Assembly (NCBI GenBank): GCA_947381415.1
Contig: CANCVB010000003.1
Location: forward strand, 106,072-170,071
Direction: 5' to 3'
DNA: 64,000 nt
From: Burkholderiales bacterium
GTDB lineage: Bacteria > Pseudomonadota > Gammaproteobacteria > Burkholderiales > Burkholderiaceae_C
Positions 45,307 to 54,988 of this stretch are shown here, piece after piece; position 1 is the stretch's first letter; every line of letters starts with the position of its first letter. A model generated the notes under the pieces. It saw nothing but the letters and a program-made list of their open reading frames with translations, did not search any database and was not told where the DNA came from. The translations under genes were made by a program, and so were the position numbers.

Positions 45307-46506
45307 TTACACCAACTCCGCCAAACGCCAAGTTTGCCAACGCACCCAGACAGTCTGGGTATGGGCGGTATCGGCAAGCAGTAAACGGTCCATCAAAGGC
45401 GCGGCCTGTGTCGACGCCAAATCAACCAACAACACATAGCGCGGACTGTGGGCCTCGTTCAGTCGCCCCACCCAGTCCAGTTGCACCAGCAAAGCCAATA
45501 CCTCTTGCACGTCCCACAAACTGGCTCGCAATGGCTGTGCCAGTCGCTGGGCATCCAAGCCGCCAGCGCTTTGCAAACGCGCCTGTTCAAGCAATCGCAA
45601 ACAGCCTAAGGCCAACGCAAAACCCTGTCCCGCTGGGGCATCTTGTATGTCGGGCAAATCCTGCATCAAACTGGGCCAACTTGCCACCAACACCGCGCCC
45701 AGCAACACCACCACCCAGGTGGTGTAAATCCAAACCAACAAAATAGGCACCGTGGCAAAAGTGCCATAAATCAGTGAAAAGGTGGGCATGTTGGACAAGT
45801 ACAAAGTCAACCCACTGCGTGCCGCCTCCAGCATCAAGGCAGTGAAAAATGCGCCTATCAACAAAGGCCGCATCGCCACATAGGTGTTTGGCACAAAACG
45901 GTACAAACATCCAATACCAGCCCACAGCAACAAAAATTCCAACACATCCAAGCTCAGTTTCACACCCGGCCCCTGGTACCTCAGCGACCCGCCTGACCAC
46001 GTGATGACCGAAGCCATGGTCACCAAACCCGCGGCCAATACCAAGGGCCCCAAGGTCAATGTCGCCCAGTAAAGCAGCAGGCGTTGACCCCAGGCACGTT
46101 GCTGTTGCACGCGCCAAATCGTGTTGAGGCTGCGGTCAATGGTGAGCACCAATGCCACCGCAGACACCATCAATGCCGCAAACCCAAAACTGCCCAGTCG
46201 GCTGGCCTTGGTCGTGAATTGGGTGAGGTAGCCCAGTACTTGGCGCGAAATAGCTTCCGGAATCAGGCTGTCGACCAACCAGCGTTGCAAAACCGTTTGA
46301 AACTGGTCAAAGACTGGAAACGCCGTCACCACGGCCAAAGCCACGGTCAAGAGCGGCACCAAGGCAATCAAAGTGGTGAAGGTGAGCGCCCCCGCGGTTT
46401 GGCCCAAACGGTCATCGGCAAAGCGATGCGCCAAGCGACGCGCCACCCTTCGCCAAGGGAAATGCGCCAACTTTTGCGGCAGCCTAAAGAGTTGCGAGAC
46501 AATCAT
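45307..46506 (-). CDS. YihY/virulence factor BrkB family membrane protein
   Basis: The 399-residue protein has about six membrane helices in residues 40-290 with the YihY/BrkB pattern: DRLGQTAGALTFTTLIALVPLLTV, GFAALMVSAVALVLTIDRSLNTIWR, FVPNTYVAMRPLLIGAFFTALML and GTFATVPILLVWIYTTW. A cytoplasmic C-terminal domain of about 110 residues follows. Once annotated RNase BN, the family is now regarded as membrane proteins of unclear role. The start (ATG 46506 or 46518) abuts the DUF2069 start on the other strand. Confidence 0.9.
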   Translation of the reverse strand: MIVSQLFRLPQKLAHFPWRRVARRLAHRFADDRLGQTAGALTFTTLIALVPLLTVALAVVTAFPVFDQFQTVLQRWLVDSLIPEAISRQVLGYLTQFTTKASRLGSFGFAALMVSAVALVLTIDRSLNTIWRVQQQRAWGQRLLLYWATLTLGPLVLAAGLVTMASVITWSGGSLRYQGPGVKLSLDVLEFLLLWAGIGCLYRFVPNTYVAMRPLLIGAFFTALMLEAARSGLTLYLSNMPTFSLIYGTFATVPILLVWIYTTWVVVLLGAVLVASWPSLMQDLPDIQDAPAGQGFALALGCLRLLEQARLQSAGGLDAQRLAQPLRASLWDVQEVLALLVQLDWVGRLNEAHSPRYVLLVDLASTQAAPLMDRLLLADTAHTQTVWVRWQTWRLAELV

Positions 46507-46516
46507 GGTCTCTATC

Positions 46517-46942
46517 ATGCCATCTCAACCCACCCTCACCTCCCAAGCCCTTTGGCATGTTCGCTTAAGCCGCACACTGGCCGTGGGCAGTCTCATCGGT
46601 TTGGTCGTGCTCTCGCTGGCCTGGGAGCTGTGGTTGGCGCCTTTGCGCCCAGGCGGTTCGTGGTTGGTGGTCAAGGCTTTGCCGCTGTGCATTCCCTTGG
46701 CAGGTTTGCTGAAAAACCGCATGTACACCTACCGCTGGGTCAGTTTGGTGGTGTGGCTGTACTTTGCCGAAGGGGTGATTCGTTTGCAAGGTGATGCTTG
46801 GCCCAGCAACGCTTGTGCCGCGGTCGAGATTTTGTTGTGCTTGATGCTGTTCACCGCCAGCGCCTTGCATGTGCGGTGGCGCCTGCGCGACGCAGCTTTG
46901 GCTGCAGCACAGGACAGTCCCGCCCCTGAGTCGGCACCATGA
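46517..46942 (+). CDS. DUF2069 membrane protein
   Basis: This 141-residue protein has about four membrane helices: LAVGSLIGLVVLSLAWELWLAP, WLVVKALPLCIPLAGLLKN, WVSLVVWLYFAEGVIR and AVEILLCLMLFTASALHV. These match DUF2069, a small inner-membrane family of betaproteobacteria and gammaproteobacteria. The ATG at 46517 is preferred; ATG 46505 is possible. Its stop overlaps the FAD-oxidase gene by ATGA. No intergenic space separates it from yihY on the opposite strand, so promoters must lie inside the neighbouring coding sequence. Confidence 0.85.
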   Translation: MPSQPTLTSQALWHVRLSRTLAVGSLIGLVVLSLAWELWLAPLRPGGSWLVVKALPLCIPLAGLLKNRMYTYRWVSLVVWLYFAEGVIRLQGDAWPSNACAAVEILLCLMLFTASALHVRWRLRDAALAAAQDSPAPESAP

Positions 46943-48375
46943 GTTCGGTTTTGTTGCAAGCATTGCAGACCATTGTGGGCGAAAGCCATGTCTTGTCTCA
47001 CGGCGATTTGTCTGCCTACGAGCGGGACTGGCGAGGGCGCATGCAAGGCAAAGCCTTGTGCGTGGTCAAGCCCCGCACCACTGCCGAGGTTGTGCAAGTG
47101 GTGAAAGCCTGCGCCGCTGCGGGTGTCGCTATCGTGCCGCAAGGCGGTAACACCAGCATGGTGGTAGGTGCGGTGCCCGACACCTCTGGCACGCAAGTGC
47201 TGCTGAACCTGCAACGCATGAACCAACTGCGCGCCCTGGACAAGGCCAACCTCACCCTCACCGCAGAAGCGGGTTGCGTGTTGCACCACATTCAACAAGC
47301 CGCCAGCGATGCGGGTCTGCTGTTTCCACTCAGCTTGGCATCCGAAGGCAGTTGCACCATTGGTGGCAATTTGGCCAGTAACGCCGGTGGCACCCAAGTG
47401 CTGCGCTATGGCAATGCGCGTGACTTGTGTTTGGGTCTGGAAGTGGTGACGGCCCAAGGTGAGGTGTGGCATGGTTTGAGCGGTCTGCGCAAGGACAACA
47501 CCGGCTACGACTTGCGCGACATCTTCATTGGCAGCGAAGGCACCTTGGGCATCATCACCGCAGCCACCTTGAAGCTGTACCCCCAACCCGCGGCCGAACT
47601 CACCGCATGGGCCGCCGTCCCCTCCATGTCCGCGGCGGTGCAGTTGTTGGGCTTGGCGCAACAGCATTTGGGCGCAGGCCTGACCGGTTTTGAAGTGATG
47701 GGGCAATTCGCTTTGCAATTGGTGAACACCCATTTCCCGGCCTTGCATGTACCGCTGTGGCAAACCGCTGCTTATTGCGTGTTGCTGTCGCACAGTGACA
47801 CTGAAAGCGAGACACATGGCAATGCCCAACTAGAGCGCTTGCTGGAAGAGGCCTTAAACCAAGGCTGTGCCAGCGATGCGGTGGTCGCCAACAGCCTGGC
47901 GCAAGGACGTCAACTGTGGCAGGTGCGCGAGAGCATCAGTTCGGCCCAAGCGGCAGAAGGCTTGAATATCAAACACGATATTTCTTTGCCCGTATCTGCA
48001 ATACCCGATTTTGTGGCGCATACCGATGCGCTTTTGGCAAAGGAAGTGGCCGGTGTGCGTTTGGTGAATTTTGGCCACCTCGGTGACGGCAATTTGCACT
48101 ACAACGTGCAATGCCCCGCAGGCACAGACGCCTCGGCTTTTTTGGCCACACAAGAGCACCGCATCAACACCTTGGTGTACGACGCGGTCATGAAATTCAG
48201 TGGCTCCATCAGCGCCGAGCATGGTGTGGGAAGCTTGAAAGCAGATACGCTGCACCTTTACAAAGACCCCGTGGCGCTGCAACTCATGCGAAGCATCAAG
48301 CAGGCACTGGACCCGCAAAACCTGATGAACCCGGGCAGGGTTTTGGCAGTACCGTCTGTAGCGGCGCAGGTCTAA
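46939..48375 (+). CDS. FAD-binding D-2-hydroxyacid dehydrogenase (D-2-hydroxyglutarate / GlcD-like)
   Basis: The 478-residue flavoenzyme has a FAD_binding_4 domain (VKPRTTAEVVQVVKACAAAGVAIVPQGGNTSMVVGAV) and SEGSCTIGGNLASNAGGTQVLRYGNARD, LRKDNTGYDLRDIFIGSEGTLGI. The C-terminal FAD-oxidase domain ends SGSISAEHGVGSLK and IKQALDPQNLMNPGRVL. NFGHLGDGNLHYNVQ is the metal/substrate region. It oxidises a D-2-hydroxyacid, D-2-hydroxyglutarate being the best guess. It overlaps the DUF2069 gene by four bases. Confidence 0.9.
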   Translation: MSSVLLQALQTIVGESHVLSHGDLSAYERDWRGRMQGKALCVVKPRTTAEVVQVVKACAAAGVAIVPQGGNTSMVVGAVPDTSGTQVLLNLQRMNQLRALDKANLTLTAEAGCVLHHIQQAASDAGLLFPLSLASEGSCTIGGNLASNAGGTQVLRYGNARDLCLGLEVVTAQGEVWHGLSGLRKDNTGYDLRDIFIGSEGTLGIITAATLKLYPQPAAELTAWAAVPSMSAAVQLLGLAQQHLGAGLTGFEVMGQFALQLVNTHFPALHVPLWQTAAYCVLLSHSDTESETHGNAQLERLLEEALNQGCASDAVVANSLAQGRQLWQVRESISSAQAAEGLNIKHDISLPVSAIPDFVAHTDALLAKEVAGVRLVNFGHLGDGNLHYNVQCPAGTDASAFLATQEHRINTLVYDAVMKFSGSISAEHGVGSLKADTLHLYKDPVALQLMRSIKQALDPQNLMNPGRVLAVPSVAAQV

Positions 48376-48402
48376 CGGATCAACGCGTCGACGCCTAACA
48401 TA

Positions 48403-48444
48403 AGTTGCCAGAAGGCTCTCGGGGAAACACAGAAGTCGGCAACT
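48403..48444. repeat. 7-bp inverted repeat in the thyA leader
   Basis: AGTTGCC (48403-48409) and GGCAACT (48438-48444) are perfect inverted copies separated by 28 bases and followed by AAAAT. They lie between the FAD-oxidase stop and thyA. The pair could be a weak terminator or an operator, or coincidence. Confidence 0.3.
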
Positions 48445-48455
48445 AAAATCTTCAC

Positions 48456-49301
48456 ATGCCATCCCTCACCCACCCCCACCCCATCCCCACGCCCTACGAA
48501 GACTTCATGCGCCATGTGTACACGCATGGGGTGGAGAAGTCCGACCGCACCGGCACCGGCACGCGCAGCGTGTTTGGCCACCAAATGCGTTTCGATTTGC
48601 GCCAAGGCTTTCCGCTGGTCACCACCAAAAAAGTGCACCTGAAATCCATCATCGTTGAGTTGCTGTGGTTCCTCACAGGTTCAAGCAACAACAACTGGTT
48701 GACCGAACGGGGTTGCACGATTTGGGACGAATGGGCACGCGAAGACGGCGACCTGGGGCCGGTGTACGGCGTGCAGTGGCGCAGTTGGCCCACGCCCGAG
48801 GGCGGCCACATCGATCAAATCACCGAGGTCATCAAGACCTTGAAGACCAACCCCGATTCACGCCGCATCATCGTGAGCGCTTGGAACGTGGCCGACCTGT
48901 CCAAGATGGCACTCATGCCCTGCCATGCTTTTTTCCAGTTTTATGTGGCACCTCCCACCACACCTGGTGGCAAGGGCCAACTCAGTTGCCAGCTGTACCA
49001 ACGCAGCGCCGACATCTTTTTGGGCGTGCCTTTCAACATCGCCAGCTACGCGTTGCTGACCCACATGGTGGCGCAGCAATGCGACCTCGAGGTGGGCGAG
49101 TTCATTTGGACGGGAGGCGACTGCCACATCTACAGCAACCACCACGAACAAGTTGAACTGCAACTCTCTCGCGCACCCTTCCCTGCGCCCACGCTGCACA
49201 TCAAGCGCCGCCCCGACTCGGTCTTCGACTACCAGTTTGAAGATTTCGAGGTGCGTGACTACCAATGCCACCCCGCCATCAAGGCACCGGTGGCGGTGTG
49301 A
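48456..49301 (+). CDS. thyA: Thymidylate synthase
   Basis: ThyA methylates dUMP using 5,10-methylene-THF. The 281-residue protein has the catalytic Cys at 156 in [10 protein letters not shown], preceded by [15 protein letters not shown]. It also has [23 protein letters not shown] and [12 protein letters not shown]. Family-typical. folA lies two genes downstream, so the DHFR that regenerates the THF is in the same run. The stop overlaps the GTG start of the EamA gene. Confidence 0.97.
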   Translation: MPSLTHPHPIPTPYEDFMRHVYTHGVEKSDRTGTGTRSVFGHQMRFDLRQGFPLVTTKKVHLKSIIVELLWFLTGSSNNNWLTERGCTIWDEWAREDGDLGPVYGVQWRSWPTPEGGHIDQITEVIKTLKTNPDSRRIIVSAWNVADLSKMALMPCHAFFQFYVAPPTTPGGKGQLSCQLYQRSADIFLGVPFNIASYALLTHMVAQQCDLEVGEFIWTGGDCHIYSNHHEQVELQLSRAPFPAPTLHIKRRPDSVFDYQFEDFEVRDYQCHPAIKAPVAV

Positions 49302-50209
49302 CGGGCGCCCGCAACGTCATCAGTCGCCAGCAGCTCATCGGTTTGGTGGGTATCACGCTGATGTGGGGCATCAATTGGCCGATGATGAAAATAGCCCTGC
49401 GCGAAGTCTCGCCCATGTATTTCAGAGGTGTCACCATGGGCTTGGGTGGTTTGTGGCTGCTGCTGTACTTTCGCTTTCAAGGCTTGCGCTTGTGGCCACA
49501 CAGCCGCCGCGAGTGGCGTGACATTGCCTTGCTCGGCATTCCCAATATGTTTTTGTGGCACGCCCTGTCCATCATGGGTGTCTTGTCGCTTCCCTCTGGC
49601 CGCGCCTCCATCTTGGGCTTCACCATGCCGGTGTGGACAGTGGTGATTGGCGTCGCTTTCATGGGGGCGAGGCTCACCCCACGCACGGTTGCGGCGGTGC
49701 TGGCTACCTTGGCCGCCATTGGCCTGCTGATCTCGCACGAGTTCACCGCCTTGCAAGGTCGTCCTTTAGGGGTGTTGTGGATGGAGTTGGGCGCGCTGAG
49801 TTGGGCGATAGGGACGTTGTGGATGCGCCGTATTGCGTTCACCCTGCCCGTTCAAAGTCTGACGGTGTGGATGATGCTCTTGTCCAGCCCCTTGATTTTG
49901 CTGGTGGCCACTGGCACCGAAACCTGGCCCGCATGGGCGCTGTCGCCGCTGGCTTGGGGCAGTTTGGCCTATGCGGTGCTGATCAACTATGGCTTTGCAC
50001 AAATCATTTGGTTTGGCATGGCCCGCGACCTGCCGCCTGCGACCAGCGCCATGAGCATCATGGCGGTACCCGTGGTGGGCACCTTGAGTGCCAGCTTGTT
50101 GATAGGCGAGTTACCCCATTGGCAAGACTATGCAGCCATGGCTTGCGTGGTGTTGGCCATTGCGGCGGTTTTGTTGCCCCAACGCGCACTTGCTACAGTC
50201 AGACCCTAA
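49298..50209 (+). CDS. EamA-family transporter (DMT superfamily)
   Basis: This 303-residue membrane protein has ten hydrophobic segments forming two EamA repeats. Examples are [25 protein letters not shown] and [15 protein letters not shown], ending [27 protein letters not shown]. Start chosen as GTG 49298, which overlaps the thyA stop (GTGA). The upstream frame within thyA has no better start. Substrate unknown. Located between thyA and folA. Confidence 0.87.
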   Translation: MTGARNVISRQQLIGLVGITLMWGINWPMMKIALREVSPMYFRGVTMGLGGLWLLLYFRFQGLRLWPHSRREWRDIALLGIPNMFLWHALSIMGVLSLPSGRASILGFTMPVWTVVIGVAFMGARLTPRTVAAVLATLAAIGLLISHEFTALQGRPLGVLWMELGALSWAIGTLWMRRIAFTLPVQSLTVWMMLLSSPLILLVATGTETWPAWALSPLAWGSLAYAVLINYGFAQIIWFGMARDLPPATSAMSIMAVPVVGTLSASLLIGELPHWQDYAAMACVVLAIAAVLLPQRALATVRP

Positions 50210-50225
50210 GCCCACGCCACACACC

Positions 50226-50714
50226 ATGCCGCTGCACCTGATTTACGCCCGCGCTCGCAACCACGTCATTGGCCGCAATGGCGACTTGCCTTGGCATTTG
50301 CCAGAGGACTTGGCGCATTTCAAACGCTCCACCTTGGGCCAACCGGTGGTGATGGGGCGGGTCACGTGGGAGTCTATTCCTGAGAAATTTCGCCCCCTGC
50401 CAGGCCGCAGCAATGTGGTGGTTTCGCGCCAAGCAGACTACCCTGCCCCCGGTGCGACGGTGGTTCCTTCATTGGAAGCAGCAATGACTTTGTTTCCAGC
50501 AGACCAAGTGGTGTGGTTGATTGGCGGGGCGCAGTTGTATGCCCAGGCTTTGCCGCTCGCCAGCCAAGTGGTGGTCACCGAGATTGAGGCCGACTTTGAG
50601 GGTGATGCGTTTGCCCCAGTGCTGACACCTGACTGGCATGAGTTGAGCAGAAGCACACACACCTCGGCACAAGGCTTGGGCTACAGCTTGGTGACTTTGG
50701 AGCGTCGCACATGA
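50226..50714 (+). CDS. folA: Dihydrofolate reductase
   Basis: FolA reduces dihydrofolate and supports thyA two genes upstream. From ATG 50226 the protein has 162 residues. VIGRNGDLPWHLPEDLAHFK holds the substrate-binding acid, and PVVMGRVTWESIPEKFRPLPGRSNVVVSR and WLIGGAQLYAQAL bind NADPH. An earlier frame start at 50130 lies in the EamA gene and is unlikely. Its stop overlaps the xth gene by ATGA. Confidence 0.97.
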   Translation: MPLHLIYARARNHVIGRNGDLPWHLPEDLAHFKRSTLGQPVVMGRVTWESIPEKFRPLPGRSNVVVSRQADYPAPGATVVPSLEAAMTLFPADQVVWLIGGAQLYAQALPLASQVVVTEIEADFEGDAFAPVLTPDWHELSRSTHTSAQGLGYSLVTLERRT

Positions 50715-51484
50715 AACTCGCCACCTGGAACGTCAACTCGCTCACTGTGCGTTTGCCGCAAGTCCTCGATTGGTTGTCTGCTCAAACCGAGCACGGCGGC
50801 ATCGATGTGTTGGCCTTGCAAGAAACCAAGACCACCGACGACAAATTTCCCACAACCGACGTTGAAGCCGCGGGCTACCACGTGGCCTTCTTTGGGCAAA
50901 AAACCTATAACGGCGTGGCGCTCATCGCCAAGCATCCCATCTCGGACGTGGTGCACAACATCCCAGGTTTCAGTGACGACATGGCCCGCGTCATCACCGC
51001 TACTGTGAATGGCGTGCGGGTGGTGGGTGCTTATTTCCCCAATGGCCAGGCACCGGACAGCGACAAGTTTGTTTACAAAATGGCCTGGCTCACCGCCTTG
51101 CAAGCCTTCATCCAAGATGAACTCACACGCCACCCCAGGCTGGTGCTGATGGGCGACTACAACATCACTTGGGACGACTTGGATGTGTGGGATCCTGTGG
51201 CCTTGGCAGGCACCATCCACTGCACCGATGAAGAGCGAGCCCATTTCAAAGCCTTGCTCGACTTGGGCCTGCATGATGCGTTTCGCCTGTTTGAACAACC
51301 GCCCAAAAGCTACTCGTGGTGGGACTACCGTGAATTTGCGTTCAGACGCAACCGAGGTCTGCGCATCGACCACATCTTGGTCTCGGACGACTTGAAGCCC
51401 AAGGTCTCGGCGTGTGTGATTGACAAAGCACCGCGCAAAAATGAGCGTCCCAGCGACCACACACCCGTCATCGTCACCTTATGA
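50711..51484 (+). CDS. xthA: Exodeoxyribonuclease III family AP endonuclease
   Basis: This 257-residue repair nuclease has the EEP fold motifs: WNVNSLTVRLPQ (6-17), ALQETKTTDDKFP with the metal Glu, LMGDYNITWDDLDVWDP and the terminal PSDHTPVIV. The family cleaves abasic sites and removes 3' ends. It is between folA and a small lipoprotein gene, with ATGA overlap on both sides. Confidence 0.95.
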   Translation: MKLATWNVNSLTVRLPQVLDWLSAQTEHGGIDVLALQETKTTDDKFPTTDVEAAGYHVAFFGQKTYNGVALIAKHPISDVVHNIPGFSDDMARVITATVNGVRVVGAYFPNGQAPDSDKFVYKMAWLTALQAFIQDELTRHPRLVLMGDYNITWDDLDVWDPVALAGTIHCTDEERAHFKALLDLGLHDAFRLFEQPPKSYSWWDYREFAFRRNRGLRIDHILVSDDLKPKVSACVIDKAPRKNERPSDHTPVIVTL

Positions 51485-51876
51485 CACGCCTCGGCATCGG
51501 CTCTCCACTCGTGTTGTTGCTGGTCCTCAGCGCCTGTGCAAGCGACCAATGGAAAGCGGCTGAGGCGCAATGCCACTTGCAAGCATTGCCTATCTTCCCC
51601 GTGGCCACTGAGCAGCGCTGGATACAGGAACTGCCCTCCTTGCCCATGATGCAGCGATGCGTGCAAACGAGTTACAAAGACAAAGACGGCAAAGAGCATG
51701 TGCGCAGCGAATGCAGCATGACGCCCTTGATAGCGATGCCGCACTTGGAAACCATCGACCTGAACCAAAAAGCCCGTAACGACTATGTACGCAGTTGCGC
51801 GCAACAAAGTTGCTTTCAAACCTACGGCAATACCGAGTGCAAATTGCCCCCCGCTGAGCCCACGCCCAAGCCTTGA
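51481..51876 (+). CDS. Putative small lipoprotein, unrecognised
   Basis: The 131-residue protein has a lipoprotein signal (LVLLLVLSACAS, Cys19). The mature part has a notable number of Cys residues (QCHLQ, QRCVQ, SECSM, RSCAQQSCF, ECKLP), suggesting disulfides. A KDKDGKEHVRSE turn lies near the middle. I do not recognise the family. It overlaps the xth gene by ATGA and is convergent with ntrC, so it ends the folA-xth transcript. Confidence 0.8.
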   Translation: MTRLGIGSPLVLLLVLSACASDQWKAAEAQCHLQALPIFPVATEQRWIQELPSLPMMQRCVQTSYKDKDGKEHVRSECSMTPLIAMPHLETIDLNQKARNDYVRSCAQQSCFQTYGNTECKLPPAEPTPKP

Positions 51877-51884
51877 GTGCAGGC

Positions 51885-53408
51885 TTACTCGAGGCCCAGT
51901 TCTTGGATTTTGCGGGTGATGGTGTTGCGGCCTATGCCCAATTTGTGCGCCGCATCGATGCGACGCCCGCGGGTGTGTGCCAAGGCGGTTTGAATCAGCG
52001 AGGCTTCAAACCGGCGCGTCATCTCGTCCCACACATCCACCCGTCCAGAGGCCAACAAGGACATGGCCTCGGCCTCCAAACCAGCTTGCCAGTTTTCACC
52101 AGGCGCATTGAGCACCACCGGTTTGGCCACAACCGTGCCAAACACAGGGGTTGAGGGTGAAGACCCGTTCAGCGTGTTGGCTGGGGAAATAGGCGACTCG
52201 ATGCTGCTTGCCAGCGCGCCATTCACCGCCACGGTGTTATGGCCAGGCGCCAGCACCTCTGGGGGCAAGTCTTTGGGCTCGATGGCTTGGGCAGGCGCCA
52301 TCACCGTCAACCAATGGCAAATATTTTCCAACTGACGCACATTGCCGGGAAAAGCAAAGTTTTGCAGTAACTCGATGGCACTGTCGGAAATACGCTTGGC
52401 CTCTACACCCAGTTGCTGCGCACTCTGCTGTAAAAAGTGCCGCGTCAGCATGGGAATGTCTTCGCGCCGTTCACGCAACGGCGGCAAGCGCAAGCGTATG
52501 ACATTCAAGCGGTGGAACAAATCTTCGCGGAATGCACCTTCTTGGACACGTTGCTCCAGATTTTGGTGCGTGGCCGCGATCACGCGCACATTGGTTTTGA
52601 TGGCGCTGTGCCCACCCACGCGGTAAAAGCTGCCGTCCGACAACACCCGAAGCAAGCGGGTTTGCAGATCGAATTTCATGTCACCAATTTCGTCCAAGAA
52701 CAGCGTACCGCCATCGGCTTGTTCAAAACGCCCACGGCGCATGGCCTGCGCACCCGTGAAAGCACCGCGCTCGTGGCCAAAGAGTTCACTCTCTAACAAA
52801 TCCTTGGGAATGGCCGCGGTGTTGATGGCCACAAACGGCCCATCAGCGCGTTGCGAGTGCTTGTGCAGTGCGCGAGCGACAAGCTCTTTGCCAGACCCCG
52901 ACTCGCCGGTAATCATGACGGTGACATTGCTTTGGCTGAGCCTGCCAATGGCACGAAACACATCTTGCATGGCGGGTGCTTGACCCAGCATTTCAGGCGT
53001 GCTGTCCACATTGGTGGCGCTGGTTTGTTCGCGCTGACTTTCTTCGACCGCGCGGCGTATGAGTTCAATCGCTTTGGTCAGGTCAAAGGGCTTGGGCAGG
53101 TACTCGAATGCACCCCCTTGAAACGCAGACACCGCACTGTCCAAATCGGAGTAAGCCGTCATGATGATGACGGGCAGGCCTGGCAAACGCGTCTTGACTT
53201 GCGACAGCAAATCCAGTCCCGATCCACCGGGCATGCGTATATCGCTGACCAACACTTGCGGCGCGTCTTCAGGGCTCATGCCATCCAGCGCTTGCAACAC
53301 TTCACGCGGGTGGGTGAAGCTGCGTGTGGGCAAGCCTTCTCGCATCAAGGCTTTTTCCAGCACGAAGCGGATGGACTGGTCGTCGTCAACAATCCAAATG
53401 GGTTTCAT
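51885..53408 (-). CDS. glnG: Nitrogen regulation response regulator NtrC (NR-I)
   Basis: NtrC is the sigma-54 activator of nitrogen assimilation genes. Receiver: Asp56 in LVSDIRMPG. AAA+ core: Walker A GESGSGKE, the sigma-54 contact loop with GAFTGA, Walker B GGTLFLDEIGD and RLNVIRLRLPPLRERREDI. The C-terminal Fis-type helix-turn-helix is RIDAAHKLGIGRNTITRKIQELG. Its 507-residue length is slightly above E. coli NtrC, through an insertion in the linker (about 425-460). ntrB lies upstream by 45 bases. The glnA sigma-54 promoter at 56544-56559 is the obvious target. Confidence 0.97.
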   Translation of the reverse strand: MKPIWIVDDDQSIRFVLEKALMREGLPTRSFTHPREVLQALDGMSPEDAPQVLVSDIRMPGGSGLDLLSQVKTRLPGLPVIIMTAYSDLDSAVSAFQGGAFEYLPKPFDLTKAIELIRRAVEESQREQTSATNVDSTPEMLGQAPAMQDVFRAIGRLSQSNVTVMITGESGSGKELVARALHKHSQRADGPFVAINTAAIPKDLLESELFGHERGAFTGAQAMRRGRFEQADGGTLFLDEIGDMKFDLQTRLLRVLSDGSFYRVGGHSAIKTNVRVIAATHQNLEQRVQEGAFREDLFHRLNVIRLRLPPLRERREDIPMLTRHFLQQSAQQLGVEAKRISDSAIELLQNFAFPGNVRQLENICHWLTVMAPAQAIEPKDLPPEVLAPGHNTVAVNGALASSIESPISPANTLNGSSPSTPVFGTVVAKPVVLNAPGENWQAGLEAEAMSLLASGRVDVWDEMTRRFEASLIQTALAHTRGRRIDAAHKLGIGRNTITRKIQELGLE

Positions 53409-53453
53409 CGCAGTACTTCACCTTGTCTCATGCGCCTGGGCGCTTTACTCTTG

Positions 53454-54509
53454 TCAGGGCAATGGAATCAAAATTTTGAAATCCGTACGCCCTGGCTGAC
53501 TTTCACATTCGATCAAGCCTTGGTGCTGTTGCACAAAGGATTGCGCCAAATTCAACCCCAAACCGGAACCCCCATCACGCCCCGATACCAAGGGGTGAAA
53601 CAGCCGTTCTCGGATGTCCTGCGGAATGCCAGGACCGTTGTCAATGACATGCAATTCCAATGCCAAGCGGAAGCGTTTTTTCACAAAAGTGACCTGCCGC
53701 GCAATGCGGGTGGCCAAAATGATCTGCCCGTCTCCCAAAGCGATGCGTTCTGCCAAGGCGAGCGCGGCGTTGTGGGCGATATTGAGCACGGCTTGAATGA
53801 GTTGCTCAACATCCCCTCGGAACTCGGGCAGCGAAGTGTCATAGTCACGCCGCACCTGCAAACCCTTGGGAAACTCGGCCAGGATAAGCGTGCGCACACG
53901 CTCGCAGACCTCGTGGATATTGACATTGCCCACCACTTGCGGTCGTCTATGGGGGGCCAACAAGCGGTCCACCAAGGTTTGCAAGCGATCGGCCTCACGC
54001 ACGATGACTTGGGTGTATTCAGTCAAGTCGCGCGAATCCAACTCCAGCTGCAGCAATTGCGCTGCACCGCGGATACCGCCCAAAGGGTTTTTGATTTCAT
54101 GCGCCAAATTGCGAATCAGCTCTTTGTTGGCTTGCGCCTGCTCCATTTGGCGCTCTTCACGGTCTTGGCGGGTTTGGGTTTCTTGCGGCAGCAACTCCAC
54201 CACCACTTCATCGGGGGTTTCCGTGGTGGCCACCACCACATGCACCGCATAAGGCTCAGCGCCGGCGCGCTTTAATTGGTCATCAAAGCGCAAGGCTGAG
54301 AAATCATGGCGTCTGGCGCCCGCAATGGCTTGGCGCATGGCTTGGCTATCGACGAACAAATCGGGGGCATCGGCGCCATACAAGCTGCGTCTGGACAAAC
54401 CCAAGACATCTTCAAACGAGGCATTGGCAAACAAGATGCTGTCGTCGGCCTGCACCACCATCACCAAAGTGGCCAGCAGGTCAAGGGCGGCAAAGCGTTC
54501 GGTAGGCAT
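53454..54509 (-). CDS. glnL: Nitrogen regulation sensor histidine kinase NtrB (NR-II)
   Basis: This cytoplasmic 351-residue kinase phosphorylates NtrC under nitrogen limitation and is controlled by PII. An N-terminal PAS domain (about 10-110, TLVMVVQADDSILFANASFEDVLG) precedes the H-box with His137 in NLAHEIKNPLGGIRGAAQLLQ. NIAHNAALALA, DNGPGIPQDIRERLF and SGLGLNLAQSF are the N, G1 and G2 boxes. Upstream lies the small secreted protein gene with a 9-base gap. Confidence 0.96.
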   Translation of the reverse strand: MPTERFAALDLLATLVMVVQADDSILFANASFEDVLGLSRRSLYGADAPDLFVDSQAMRQAIAGARRHDFSALRFDDQLKRAGAEPYAVHVVVATTETPDEVVVELLPQETQTRQDREERQMEQAQANKELIRNLAHEIKNPLGGIRGAAQLLQLELDSRDLTEYTQVIVREADRLQTLVDRLLAPHRRPQVVGNVNIHEVCERVRTLILAEFPKGLQVRRDYDTSLPEFRGDVEQLIQAVLNIAHNAALALAERIALGDGQIILATRIARQVTFVKKRFRLALELHVIDNGPGIPQDIRERLFHPLVSGRDGGSGLGLNLAQSFVQQHQGLIECESQPGRTDFKILIPLP

Positions 54510-54518
54510 GGAGACAAC

Positions 54519-54926
54519 TCAAGGTATGCGCGAGAGTTCGCGCTTCAAAGCGGCTTGATCGGCCGCACAACGTTGTTGCGATTGCGTGTCCGTCACGGCT
54601 TGGCAACGCGCATTCAATCGCTTGAGCTCGTGGCTCAAAATCTCTTTGGCCTGGCCATCGCGTTCGCGCTGCACAAGCGCATCTACCCGTGGGGTGGGTG
54701 GCTTGGGGGCAGGGACAGGGCTTGAGGATGGCGCGGGCTTGGCGGGTTGAGGCACTTGGGTTTCTTCCATGCGGCTGAGGCTGACAGATTCGCAGGACTG
54801 GTCTGGCAAGGGTTGGTTGGTGTAATGATTGCCGCAACGCCACACCGGCACAGACGCTTCATCGCCCAAGGCAAGCGTGCCATGGACACACACAGCCAAG
54901 CCAGCGAAATAGGCCCAATGTTTCAT
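54519..54926 (-). CDS. Small secreted protein with DUF4124-like N-terminus
   Basis: From ATG 54926 the protein has 135 residues with a signal peptide (KHWAYFAGLAVCVHGTLALG). The early mature part is VWRCGNHYTNQPLPDQSC, which resembles the DUF4124 pattern (a short beta-motif with Cys). A Pro/Lys-rich linker and a charged helical C-terminus with two Cys (NARCQAV, QQRCAAD) follow. Function unknown. It lies between glnA (across a terminator) and ntrB with a 9-base gap to the latter, an arrangement seen in related betaproteobacteria. Confidence 0.78.
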   Translation of the reverse strand: MKHWAYFAGLAVCVHGTLALGDEASVPVWRCGNHYTNQPLPDQSCESVSLSRMEETQVPQPAKPAPSSSPVPAPKPPTPRVDALVQRERDGQAKEILSHELKRLNARCQAVTDTQSQQRCAADQAALKRELSRIP

Positions 54927-54988
54927 GTTTGCAAGTGTCCTTTTAACCACCGACTTTTGCCATGTGAACTGTGCACCCTGCCCGCCCC

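Noticed and set aside
52851..54275. 474-codon open frame on the plus strand opposite ntrB and ntrC
   Set aside because: Shadow of two well-identified genes on the other strand.
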